A stretch of 22,995 nucleotides of DNA from contig JAIPMN010002103.1 in NCBI GenBank assembly GCA_020650975.1, positions 1 to 22,995 on the forward strand, written 5' to 3'. Both the position numbers and the translations under genes were made by a program. This document shows, in pieces, positions 7,760 through 18,042 of this stretch. Each line of letters begins with the position of its first letter. The first letter of the stretch is position 1. Below the pieces are notes generated by a model. The model searched no databases. It worked only from the letters and a program-made list of their open reading frames with translations, and was not told the DNA's origin. Origin of the DNA: Apostichopus californicus (taxonomy: Eukaryota > Echinodermata > Holothuroidea > Aspidochirotida > Stichopodidae).

Positions 7760-9640
7760 CTTTATATTTTGGGGCACTTTTTTTAAATATTACTTCACAT
7801 TATTTCTCACGTATGTCATGGAAACACTAGGAAACATTAAGAATTATTCACACATGAATGGATACCTTTTTACAAAGTTAGAGATTGTATGGTGGTTACA
7901 ACTGTTGGCTCCTAATCTATGAGTTATTAAACCTAGTAATCAAATATATAAAAAAAGTTTGTCCCTCAAATTTAGTGAAAGTTGTTATTCTTTTATCTGT
8001 TGTACTTGTAGACCATCAAAAACAAATGCTATCAGTTCAGGTAGTCAATCTATACTACTTTTAAATTTGTCAGAAATGACCTTTTAAACATCTGAGGCTC
8101 ATCAATGAAAGCGGCTGGACTACTGAGTCTATAAACACAGACCATTAGATCAGTTCAATAGTACTGAATTATAACTATAACATGTTTTAAAACCTTTTTG
8201 CACAATTTATTCATAACTATCCTTTTTTCCCCTGCCAATGGCCATTTGAAGATTGATGAACTGTTTATATGCCTAAATTGTCTTAATTAGTTAAAACTGG
8301 CCTGTTGATGGACTGCACTGTTCTTAGTATAAACTCATTTCTTATCACCAACAGTGGTTCAGTTAGTGTAACCTTACACACCTACTGGTCCTCAAACAAC
8401 CCATTTAGAATTGCAGTATGCGCAATACTGCTAATGCAGCTCACAGTTAGGCAAAGTGCAAAACCTAGGAACATAATCGGCCCTTTGGAAAACTTTCTAT
8501 GGCCTGTGTGGTTTTCATAACCCTCGAAATGTGGCTTGCAGAACCTTATTACACGGAGAAAAGAATTGAAATAATAATATACTATGGGGAGTTTAGAAAG
8601 AGGCTTTGGTCCTATACTTGTGGTAGGAAATTTCAAAGTAACAGATGGACAAGACACATGAAGAACTTTTATTTTACCTTTTCAATTTATAATCTTGACA
8701 TTCCGCATAATTAGTTGCTTATGTATCCTCAAGCATCAAGGCTGGCCGATTGGGTACAGAATTTCACTAAATGGCCTTGCAAGGACACTTTCTTGCCCAT
8801 CCACAATCTAGATGTTCTTGATAATGATATAACAAGATAGAAAGCAAAGTTTCTATCATTAGAAAAGTTTGATTTCACCATCTAAGCATCATAGGTACTA
8901 TAGATTCGATGTCAAAAAGCTATTCAGATTATACTGCTGGTATTAATAGATTACAGGCAAGAGATTTTTCTTTGTCACTTCGAAGATTGAGTTTTTTGTT
9001 TAGTGTGAAAAGCATCTCTGGAGCCATGTAAGATAATGTTTAGGTAAATGACACCTGGAACATGATTTGCAAACACACACCTATTAATGTTCAATAGTAT
9101 ATACTGCAAATTCTCTCTAAACTCCACAAAGTATATTTGACTTGCCAGAGTTATTGTATAAACCAACAATTTTTATTCAATGTCGCAGAGGAAGTGATGA
9201 TTTGATCCTTGTCGAGATATCTTAAACTAATTTCAAACTTTTAACAGTATCACAATTAATTGTAACCCTAGCATAATGGTTTAGATCGCAGCTTACAATT
9301 TCTATTCTTGGATGATCATGGAAACAGTCACAGATATCAAACTGTCCACGTCCAAAGATCTCGATTTTTCCGTGTCTATCATGATTTAATAGTACAAAAC
9401 TTATTCCCAAAAATAACAAGGACAGGCAACATATTATTGTAACATGGTTCTTTTTGCCTCAAATTAAAGAACAGTAAATACAGTCTTCTGCACAAAGACT
9501 TGAACATGAACTTTGTTACCATTTTTTGGCATTAATTTACAAAATTCAATAATGATGTTGATTCAAATATCAGCATGTAATCCTTAGTCTATATTTATAC
9601 TCAGAATTATATTGAAGCCTAATTACCTACTTTACATTGA
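7760..9640. other. AT-rich non-coding DNA, nothing recognised
   Basis: Several 60-90 codon open frames overlap on both strands (8305-8714, 8975-9169, 9222-9419), most with non-ATG starts and no motif. I see no repeats and no convincing splice pairs. Confidence 0.4.
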
Positions 9641-10190
9641 ACTTATGAGAAACACAGCTGAAACGATCATTCTGCCAGACGAATAATATTGGTTAATTAG
9701 GGTACTAGGTTAATCCGACTCTCTTAAACGAGCAGATTTACTGTATGTGCTTACTATTAAAATTCATTACATTTATACGGAGTACTGCACTATACAATTA
9801 CTTCCAGGAATCTGACGGAACAACCGGGATATCAAAGGGAATTGATTTTTTACGATTTTACATATAATTTTAGTCATAAAATATTCACACGTAACAAACC
9901 GATATTAAAAGAGACACCACACTGTGACAAAATATTAAAAGCAGCTGGAAATTAATTTAAGCTTTAAATGAAACAAGAAAGAAATAAGCAATACATAATA
10001 ATTATTAAAACTGATAAACAATAAAACTAGATATATTCTATTTTGTATGTATTAGATTTAAAATATCATCGTACAGTAGCTGCTGACGATAACAACATGG
10101 ATCCACCCACGAATGTCATTTTCACGACCTTCAGGTGAAGTTGGATTGACACATCAATTAAGCCCTGTCATCCCATTTACCTATTTATCA
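9641..10190. other. Non-coding DNA with scattered homeodomain-like motifs
   Basis: GGTTAATTAGGG and GGTTAATCC lie within 30 bp near 9690-9717; TAATCC is the Otx/bicoid-type core. The rest is AT-rich and featureless. It could be an enhancer but there is no direct support. Confidence 0.2.
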
Positions 10191-10194
10191 TGAG

Positions 10195-10500
10195 TTCATT
10201 TTCACACCTGACCATACTTTTCTCCTTTTTATCTTCCTTTCTTTTCTATCTTTCTTTCCTTTCTTTTCTCCTTCTCTTTTTTTCTATTTGACCTTCGTCC
10301 CTTTGATAGTAAACAATTCTTTTCTCGCCTTGGGTGTCTGCTCCAGATTTTTAATTATCTCTCTCCCTGATCCAGTTTAGAAAATAATCCCCCAAGATAT
10401 CATGTAATGTTCTATCCTTTTATCCGTTTGGTCCCAAAGTACATCCTCTGACGATCTCTCTTTTTTCTTTTTCTATTTTCTTCCCCCTTTGAAGTTGAAG
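10195..10500. repeat. T/C-rich low-complexity tract
   Basis: Runs such as TTTCTTTCCTTTCTTTTCTC at about 10240-10290, with similar sequence near 10455-10490. They are simple pyrimidine-rich sequence. A T-box-like TTCACACCT lies near 10200. Confidence 0.55.
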
Positions 10501-10619
10501 AGATGTACTTTTTTGAGGAGTTTAATGCACTATTTGGCTTCCTCTAGAGGGGAGGTGATCTCGACAACACCGGAGACAACAATATTACACTAATCTGCCT
10601 GTCCAGAGAGTATCGGAAT

Positions 10620-10690
10620 AAGGGGTTTAAAAGGGAAAGGGAAAAGGGTGAAAAAAGAAAGAAAAGAAAGAAAAAAGAAAAAAAAAAGGA
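10620..10690. repeat. Purine-rich low-complexity tract
   Basis: An almost pure A/G stretch on the plus strand, so the minus strand gives an apparent Phe/Leu/Ser-rich frame (10544-10786) that is mostly intron read-through after the donor at 10768. Confidence 0.6.
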
Positions 10691-10768
10691 ACGGCTAACT
10701 GATGAGGCAGGGAACTGTATTTTTCTGCCTTGGAGAGCCAGGTAGGCAAACAAAAGAAAAGGCTTTAC

Positions 10769-10786
10769 CTGTGGTTCTGATCTCAT
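10769..10786 (-). CDS. Candidate first coding exon (ATG plus five codons, strong donor)
   Basis: On the minus strand ACAATGA gives a good start context (A at -3) at 10786. Six codons read MRSEPQ, and then CCACAG|GTAAAG forms a strong donor at 10769/10768. The exon ends in phase 0, the phase in which the confident exon at 841-939 begins, so direct splicing would keep the frame; other exons may lie between. Upstream on this strand (10787-10870) is a pyrimidine-rich, TCT-containing stretch that could be 5' UTR and initiator. The coding part is too short to prove by composition. ATG, donor and phase are seen; the gene model is inferred. Confidence 0.3.
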
Positions 10787-10984
10787 TGTGCAAACATTCC
10801 AATGTAAGAGAGAGAAAAGGCTTTAGCTTGTTTGAGTTTTGAGGGCGGATGGGAGGGAGATAGAATTAGAAAAAAAATAAATAAAGAGAAAAACAAAAAA
10901 TGTCTGGGCTCTTGAATATGTAGAGCAAGAGAGTACAAGCCGTAAGTAAGGCAATTCTTTTTGAAACCAGGTCACTATTGACAG

Positions 10985-11141
10985 AATGGCCCAAGAAAGG
11001 GAGTTAGAGGATCAGAAAATGAAGATTTGGGCCAAGACAGTGACCGAATTTGGGTTAGCCAGATTGAAACTAGGCCAAAGAGACTAAAAACTGGGGCAGT
11101 GACTCCTTTCGACAAGAAACAAGAGAGATCTCTAATAGCCT
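10985..11141 (+). CDS. Weak exon or micropeptide candidate, purine-rich
   Basis: Two overlapping readings look protein-like. Frame A starts at ATG 10986 in a strong context (A at -3, G at +4) and gives 33 residues, beginning MAQERELEDQKMKIW, with a stop at 11085-11087. Frame B is open from the acceptor-like TATTGACAG at 10984 to 11245, includes the stretch RIWVSQIETRPKRLKTG, and has a donor-like CCT|GTATGT at 11141. Both are highly charged, which purine-rich DNA produces by default. No homologue is recognised. It lies head-to-head, about 200 bp from the candidate minus-strand start at 10786. Confidence 0.2.
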
Positions 11142-12050
11142 GTATGTATTCTTATCTTTTCTACAAATCCAACTTCCTGATCAATATGGCGAGGAGGGAG
11201 TTTCCCCGTTTCCCAGAAGTATACACTCTGTTACATGCTATATAACGTGGCATTCCATTCACGATTGGCTGTTAACGATGCCGTAGGAATTAAAAGACAA
11301 AAGATGCTTCGTTATGTTATGTATGAATGTCCGCACTCTACCAAACAATTCTCAATTTTAATTGTTTTTTTTTGTGTGTATTTGATAAAGTATTGGTGAA
11401 TGCCAATTGCAGAGGTCATTTCGGAGTATATCTAATGAGAGTGACCCTACGGGTATATGACGGCCACAGGAAGCAATGTCCATGTAAAGTGCAGGATGCA
11501 TTAATACACAAATATATTAAATGCCTCGTGGGTTATCTTGATCTTGTGGGTTTAAATTCTGGTAGAAAGCTGGCAATTTCATCACCTGCTCCTCTGTGAA
11601 TATCTCCACTGAAAGATTTAGATGACTGTCAGAGAGCCTGTGGTAATTACAGGATTATTTCACAGAATAGTTGAGAAAAATGTCCTTCAAATGTCGTCAA
11701 GCTTAGAGAACAAATCTTGTGACACTGTAATCATATTAATAGCCACATACATCTAGGAGAGATACTGCTTAGAGGGTTTTGAAACTGTGAATTCTATTGA
11801 CCTTATATGATCTTGATCTAAAGCAAAAACGCAACAGGTTAGATCTACTTCAAAGTAAAACATTCATACAAGCTCATATGTATACTTCCTTTTGGAGTTA
11901 TGTAAAGGATTTCTGATTTCGTAACTCTCTTAGTGACAAATTACCTTTGACCTTACAAAAAAAAAACAACAGGGTTTTTGTACTTTAAAAGGTGTAATGA
12001 CATACTAAATTTGAAATTCAGAACTCATCTTTAGGTTGATTCCAAGTTCA
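11142..12050. other. AT-rich non-coding DNA, nothing recognised
   Basis: The open frame 11327-11599 starts within AT-rich DNA with no motif. I see no repeat and no convincing splice sites. Confidence 0.35.
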
Positions 12051-12077
12051 CAGCACACACACACACACTCACACACA
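12051..12077. repeat. (CA)n microsatellite, interrupted
   Basis: CACACACACACACA followed by TCACACACA; a short dinucleotide repeat with one interruption. Confidence 0.85.
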
Positions 12078-12465
12078 TGTCAACTTGATCAAATGCCAAA
12101 CCATCCAGCCAAATAACAGGCATATATCTAGCAGTGTGCACACCACCGTGACCTCACTGCCCCACTTCCTCTTTGGTTGTTCGAAGGATTTCAACGTGAT
12201 CAGTATCAATCAGTAGGCCTTTTATAGGTCCTTTACCCTGATGTTGCTGCACTTCAAGTCTTTAAGGCACACGCTGCCAGCATTAGTTGGTGGTATATGC
12301 CATTATCCATCTTTTGCTTGCATTTAAAAGTCTTTAAGGTTAGTTCCTTCTAGGAAACATAAACATTGCTTTGAAATGAGTAAGATAGCCTAGAAACTAT
12401 AGTATGGATCAGCATTACCCTACAAGACTGCTCAGTGTTATAATGAAGGGCAGCTTTGCTTTAAT
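12078..12465. other. Non-coding DNA flanking the minisatellite
   Basis: Somewhat GC-richer around 12130-12300. 'AAGTCTTTAAGG' occurs twice (about 12257 and 12329). No open frame or splice pair is seen. Confidence 0.35.
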
Positions 12466-12970
12466 ACTGGCCATAGGTGCTTACTGGCTATAGGTGCTTA
12501 CTGGCTATAGGTGCTTACTGGCCCAAGGTGCTTACTGGCCATAGGTGCTTACTGGCCATAGGAGCTTAATGGCTATATGTGCTTACTGGCTATAGGTGCT
12601 TACTGGCTATAGGTGCTTACTGGCTATAGGTGCTTACTGGCCCAAGGTGCTTACTGGCCATAGGTGCTTACTGGCTATAGGTGCTTACTGGCTATAGGTG
12701 CTTACTGGCTATAGGTGCTTACTGGCCCAAGGTGCTTACTGGCCATAGGTGCTTACTGGCTATAGGTGCTTACTGGCTATAGGTGCTTACTGGCCCAAGG
12801 TGCTTACTGGCCATAGGTGCTTACTGGCCATAGGTGCTTACTGGCTATAGGTGCTTACTGGCTATAGGTGCTTACTGGCTATAGGTGCTTACTGGCCATA
12901 GGTGCTTACTGGCTATAGGTGCTTACTGGCTATAGGTGCTTACTGGCTATAGGTGCTTACTGGCTATATG
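12466..12970 (+). repeat. 17-bp minisatellite, ~29.5 units, higher-order arrangement
   Basis: The unit is ACTGGCTATAGGTGCTT. Units start every 17 bp from 12466 to 12959 without one indel. Three main variants occur: T (GGCTATAGG), C (GGCCATAGG) and P (GGCCCAAGG). The order is C T T P C C' T' T T T P C T T T P C T T P C C T T T C T T T, where C' and T' carry extra substitutions at 12551 and 12568. Blocks of C-T-T-T-P (85 bp) or C-T-T-P (68 bp) recur, showing that multi-unit blocks were duplicated. CTATAG puts stops in every frame on both strands because 17 is not a multiple of three, so it is non-coding. Confidence 0.97.
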
Positions 12971-13830
12971 TCATCTTTTTCACAATTCCTAGAATACAGT
13001 CTTAAAGCTGTGTGTATTTTGTGTCTGGGTCGTAACTTTTTCGTTGTCACTCTGTACAGGGGTGTGACGTTGTAACATGTTGTTCATGTAACAAGGTTTT
13101 AAAACATTAAGCTTATTTTTCTACAGATAATTGCCTAACAAAAGAACACCGGTGGGCAAACACCAAGTGGAGGAAACCTCTCCATGATGTAGGAGTTACA
13201 AGTATGGAAATGAAACCTTGGGGAATAAAAGAGATTTAAAAGAGTTCAAACTTAAGTACGATCAAAGAAAGATCAGTATTTATGGAAAGAAAAGGAGAAA
13301 AGAGAATTGTTAGCAAAGTTTCTATATCCAACTGTTACAGACAGAGCTATTAAAATAAACCCTAACATCTATTCAGAATATCTGATAAATCTGATATCTG
13401 TAATTTACTGCTTTAAGAATTATGAATAAATACAGGAGTGAGAGTTAGAGAGGTATTCAACATCAAGACAGGAAATATTTACACATAATTTTATGATTCT
13501 TTTAAAGAAAACGCAAGTTGGAAGAAACGTTTGACTGTTATTTATTGGAGAGTAACAGTTAAACCCAGTACAGAAAATATGTGTCCAACAAAATTCATGT
13601 AAAATGCTTCATTGCTTTCATAGGTAAACCATTGAAGTTTCTGCCTAATTACATTGTTCGTGTTGCACATATTATTACTTTCCACGACAATATCTCTTCT
13701 TTAACGACTCTGAACGCCATTGTACAGCTATAGAGCCAACGGTGGGAATGTTGATCCAACACAAAGCTTTATAATGCCTGGCTGTAATCCATTCTATGTT
13801 CCATAAGGTGACAAACCTAGCAGGGTGACA
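12971..13830. other. AT-rich non-coding DNA, nothing recognised
   Basis: No notable open frame, tandem repeat or transposon end is seen. Confidence 0.4.
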
Positions 13831-13905
13831 TCTGTTTACGCTCTCATTAATTGTTGGTAATTAGGACTTGTCTTTTGTTTCGATTAAACTTAATTACCAT
13901 GAAGC
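13831..13905. promoter_or_regulatory. Enhancer-like cluster of forkhead and homeodomain cores
   Basis: Within 75 bp there are TGTTTAC (13833-13839, forkhead-type), CATTAATTG (about 13845), GGTAATTAGG (about 13856) and CTTAATTACC (about 13889). The last two form an inverted pair of GGTAATTA-type sites. The density suggests a regulatory element, but AT-rich background lowers its significance. Confidence 0.25.
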
Positions 13906-14033
13906 AGAGGGTCTCTACCTGTAGATCACAATCACAAGTAGTGACAGCTATTTGAGCTCCCTTCAGCTGTGAGCCTTAATCGTTTAAACGATGAGATCAG
14001 ATAGAACCTGTCTACATTGTTCACTGAAATGCA

Positions 14034-14056
14034 CCATTAATTAATTAATTAATTAA
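14034..14056. repeat. (TTAA)n short tandem repeat
   Basis: TTAATTAATTAATTAATTAA is a 4-bp repeat. A shorter copy occurs at about 19140-19155. Confidence 0.85.
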
Positions 14057-14069
14057 GTTTGTTGAGAAT

Positions 14070-14138
14070 GACTGCACCCCAAATGTAAGTACTGTACCCT
14101 CAACGACTGCACCTAAATGTAAGTATTGTACCCTCCAT
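14070..14138. repeat. 35-bp direct tandem duplication
   Basis: GACTGCACC...AAATGTAAGTACTGTACCCTC at 14070-14104 is repeated with a few changes at 14105-14138. Each copy holds AAATGTAAGTA, resembling a splice donor. No exon is visible. Confidence 0.85.
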
Positions 14139-15590
14139 GACCAGCTATAAAAATATCTCTGCTTCAAAATATAAATACTTGCATAAACTCATGTGGGCAT
14201 AACTCGTTAAAGATTGTTTTCTTAGGGGATTTAAATAAATGCAGGGTGAGGTCAATGACTCATTAAACATAATTGCTAATTTCCTTTCATGATTCTTTTC
14301 CACAAAGTTAAACATAGTGACAAAAGTTCAACACAAAACTGGCTACAATATTCCTACATATGATGTAGAGTATGACAGATATGACAGAAGCTAGAAGAAG
14401 GTGGGGGGGGGGGGGGAAGGGTAACCCCCCAAACCAGAAGAACCCATGAAAGTGTTAAGAGAAGATATGCGTCATGGACACTCTTTTCTTCCCCGCCTTA
14501 ATTAATGGACTGACTGATCATGAAGCCATATTTCTTTACCACAAAACAGAATGGTATCATCCTGAAAGTTTTCTTGGTCAAATAGATCTTTGAGCAAATT
14601 TATCCAACTGGCGATCAATTAATTTCACGTTAGTGTCTACTTTTTTACTTGAACCGTCTGCGTTCAACTCTGAAATCAGGTGACCCACTTTAAATTTGTT
14701 GCCGTTAAAAGCAAATAGCAACAACCTAATAATTAATCCATTTCTCCCATTAATTTCCTGCTAACTACAAAAGGAGTCCTATTTTTTTTTTTTTTTTCCT
14801 TCATCTCTTTCTCTCTTCTATCTGTCTTTTTCTTGGTCTTCTTTTCATTTCTTTTACCTTTTCCTTTGTAAGGGAAGATCTACAATTAGAGTCCTTTGAA
14901 TTAAGTATTTATTGAGCTCTAAAAACCTTAATTTTTTCCCTCCATCAGACTCTATCAATAGGTCGTGCTTGCGATTGGTTTTGCATGCCGCAGAGCAATG
15001 TACAAGAGAAAAGGAATAAAAAAAAAGGAACAAAAAAGGATGCTGTGCCGACGTTATTTACCTTTGCATTTTGCCTGTCCTATTTTCCAAAAATACTCAA
15101 TCATTTATACCAATTATGTAAGCGATTTCATCAGACCTTAGAAAAAAGAAAAAGGGGTGAATGACGAGACTTATTTTGAAAGAAAATGGTTGTAAATTAC
15201 TATCAATACTCATTAGGTCGCTTCGTTTCCTAAAGAACAAGGGATTGATCTCTTGGGTTCAGTCTGTCCTCTTACTGCAATAGCTGGAAGGGGAATTTAG
15301 CCGCAACAAAAAGGCCGGACGGCTAATCATGTTTCTTTTTGGGCAAGGTGTGAAGAGAGCGATGGCTCTCAACTGAGCATGTGCAGAAAGGTGTAAAGCC
15401 CCTTGAAATTAGAACAGCTTTTGATGACGGCGTACTAGGTAGAAGTGGAATTCTTAAAAAGAGGTCACAATGACTAATAAGGAGTAAATGAGGGCAAAAA
15501 TTGGGTTTTGGAAGCCATTCATGCTGGAAATTGGGTTTAGTTCTATTTATCTATACCACAATAAGAACAAATTGGACTAGGTATCTCATT
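14139..15590. other. Non-coding DNA with homopolymers; possibly regulatory
   Basis: Contains poly-G (14403-14416) and poly-T (about 14782-14797). Around 14600-14760 and 15290-15450 the sequence is less simple and has mixed motif-like words (CAGGTGACC, ATTAATTT, GCCGGACGGC), but no open frame. A minus-strand acceptor-like tract (CCCCTTTTTCTTTTTTCTAAG) near 15155-15135 with a donor GTAAAT near 15059 frames a stretch with stops in all three frames, so it is not coding. 'AATTGGGTTT' occurs twice (15499, 15530). Confidence 0.3.
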
Positions 15591-15596
15591 AAATGA

Positions 15597-15932
15597 GGTC
15601 TCCAAAAGCATTCAAGTGCAATGAATTTGCCCATACCTTCACTGCCCCGGGTAGTGAAGGGGTTAACAAGCCGCACTTCAATGTGTAATTCGAAGAAGCA
15701 CTCGAACAAGGAAGAAAACAAGATAGAGTACTCTCGAGACTGGAGGATAATCACCCACGACCACTTCAAACGATCTTCTTGCAACCTCCCAGAGATCCGA
15801 TGGAGGATGGTCGTTGGATGCTCCAGTAAAAATCTAATGAGGAACTACAATGAACATCTGGATGATGTTACAGTCCCTTACAGATCTTCTCATCCAAACA
15901 AATTAAAACCGTACCCCAACACTAAAAAATAG
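15597..15932 (+). other. Unrecognised open frame, 103 codons from ATG
   Basis: Open from 15597, with the first ATG at 15621 and a stop at 15930-15932. The product is hydrophilic (begins MNLPIPSLPRVVKGL, ends NKLKPYPNTKK), with no signal, membrane segment or domain that I recognise. Its first half is GC-richer than the flanks, and an antisense frame of 77 codons overlaps (15551-15784). Start context is weak and there are no good flanking splice sites. It may be a chance frame, an exon fragment or a decayed mobile element. An imperfect CTTCACT...AGTGAAG hairpin lies at 15639-15661. Confidence 0.15.
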
Positions 15933-16734
15933 TACATAATTTTAAATAGCTTTTGTCAAAATATAAAGAGAACTTTACACCTAGTTTCATTTCATCCACT
16001 TTGGAAACTTTATAGATCTGTTTTGTACCAATTTATTTTCTCATTTTGTTGTTGTTGTTGTTGTTGCTTCAAACACATATAAAGAGCAAAATAGGAATAC
16101 CTACTTGATAAAACTATTAATATCTGTTCTTATTTTTTGTCAAAAAGATCAAAATAGAGAGAGAGAGGATTGAGACAAGTAGACCAAATTATGGAGAAAA
16201 TCTGGAAGGTAGCTGATACAAATATATATATCCCACATGTTTTCATGTGAGATTATTAAAAAAAACATTCAAATGTGAATCTGTCTCTAAGGTAAGTGCT
16301 TGTTGCTTTAAATAATTATTCTCTATCATTTCTCCAACTTTCTAAACAATTTCCTATGTTTCCAATTGCAACAGGTTTTTGTTATTCAAATGAAAGTAGA
16401 TAAATAACAATAAAAACATTAAATTGCCAACAATGATCTGTTTGGGATATTTAAGAGCAGCATGACGTTTTACTGGGAGGGGACAGGGCTGCGTGTGAAC
16501 CACTGTGTATAATCCCCTGCACATGCATAACGAATGAAGCAACAAGACAAAAGAAAATTTGGGGCCAAAAAGTGGGTCCAGATAATGTCCCAAACGGTCA
16601 GGTATACCGATCAGGATACTGAGATAGAACACTAGCTTTGATTGGTTGACGAGTGTTTGGAAACATATGCCTAGAGTAATCAAAACCGGTTTGTATTAGA
16701 AATCCATTAATCTGGAAGCTCCAAATTATGCAAT
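15933..16734. other. Non-coding DNA with small repeats
   Basis: Holds a (TTG)n microsatellite at about 16046-16066, (GA)n near 16157-16167 and a small hairpin CACATG-TTTT-CATGTG near 16234-16249. A perfect-looking donor AAG|GTAAGT at about 16291 (plus) has an open stretch of about 25 codons before it but no acceptor. The 109-codon minus frame 16354-16683 starts at TTG and has no motif. Confidence 0.35.
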
Positions 16735-16980
16735 CCTAAATTTACTTTCTTACTAGACATGTTTAAGAGACCTGTAGAAAATTAAGGTCCTAAGTTACTT
16801 TCTTACTACACACATAAAGTGACAGAAATAGAAGGTTCCAATGCAGCTCTTACTAGACCTGTTAAGAGGTAGAACTAAGGTCCTAATTTACCTCTCACTA
16901 GACATGTTCAGAGGTAGAAGAAAAGACATTACTTCAACACTCCTAATTTCCCTCAAGATTGCTAGAAAAGTTAAGAGGCG
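16735..16980. repeat. Decayed tandem repeat, five units of ~40-60 bp
   Basis: Units begin with CCTAA(T/A)TTAC or a variant at about 16735, 16789, 16838, 16882 and 16942. They share CTTACTAGACATGTT and AAGAGGTAGAA(G/C)TAAGGT words. Spacing varies (54, 49, 44, 60 bp), so indels have accumulated and this is an old array. A 61-codon frame at 16841-17026 crosses it and is likely chance. Confidence 0.65.
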
Positions 16981-17890
16981 GTCCATACCAGATATGTTTA
17001 TGCCGACATTTCAGCCTACCAGCTAATCAAAAGTTTACAATTTTATCCATCAGACGCATTTCATATGAGTACTAAAGAATTAAAGCATTTCGATTTTATC
17101 TGCATATGAAACGAACCTGTGAAGTCATGAGGGTCTAGTACTGTCAAAGAATTAATTACAATCAATTAACAGCTAATTTACTTGGTAAAACAAAGAGAGA
17201 TATTGACTGGGGAGTGGCTTGGTTATATGTGGAGATCAGTGGTTAGTCTTCTAGCTGTGGTAGAGTAATATTAGTGCTGTAGTTTTGTAGAGACAGGTAA
17301 GTTAGAGGTGAAGGATATCCTAGTGAATCCAACATTTTTCTTCCATCTCTTGAAACTTAAAACCGTTTGTAAATCAGTCAAACAGACCGAGCATAATTCG
17401 TTTCCTTTATTGTGGTAGAACAGAAAGAAGAACAAAGAACAAAAGAACAAAGACAACATACAAACTATTCTATTGTGTTTATAGACTTGGGAGTCAATCT
17501 GAAAAGTTACACTGGCTGATAAATTACAAACCTACATTTTCTTTGTATTCAACTCAATTCAAACTATTTGGCAAAGTAAGTCACTTTTGGCTAAAGATCC
17601 AACTAAGAGCTGGCCCTGTGGCAACAAAATCAGTCAAACATGCAAACCTATGCACCTTGCTTTATTACTACGACCCAGATAACACATAGCTTTGTAAAAA
17701 TGTGTGTTCTTCATAAACATTTAACTTAAACATGGCCCAGTTATATAAAGGGAGGCATATTAATGATAGAGTTTGCATCATATCCTATCCTACCAATTAT
17801 TCATATAATTCCACATGATTTCATTTCAACTGAATATATTGACTTTATTACTTTCACACATATTTATAACACATCAAAGGGGGGTGTTAA
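16981..17890. other. Non-coding DNA with an orphan splice donor
   Basis: AGACAG|GTAAGTTAG at about 17296 (plus) is a near-perfect donor, but all three frames before it contain stops, so any exon would be non-coding. TAATTACAATCAATTAACAG near 17150 is rich in homeodomain cores. Nothing else is recognised. Confidence 0.3.
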
Positions 17891-17895
17891 CAAAG

Positions 17896-18042
17896 TAAAA
17901 AAAAAAAGATACAAAATAACAAGTTTTAAAAAGTAAGAAAAAATAATAAAGAAAAGAAAGAAAACAATAGAAAGGAAAAGAAAAGAAAACAATAGAAAGG
18001 AAAAGAAAAGAATAGAAAAGAAAAGAAATGAAAAGAAAACCT
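17896..18042. repeat. A/G-rich tract with duplicated ~25-bp unit
   Basis: GAAAGAAAACAATAGAAAGG recurs, followed by GAAAAGAAAAG runs. It is almost pure purine on the plus strand, simple-sequence DNA. Confidence 0.8.

Noticed and set aside
13910-13965. 48-nt minus-strand exon between CACAG and CTACAG|GTAGAG
   Set aside because: Phase is compatible, but there is no pyrimidine tract before the acceptor and the peptide is unremarkable.
15059-15140. Minus-strand exon with an excellent pyrimidine tract and GCAAAG|GTAAAT donor
   Set aside because: All three frames contain stops, so it cannot be an internal coding exon.
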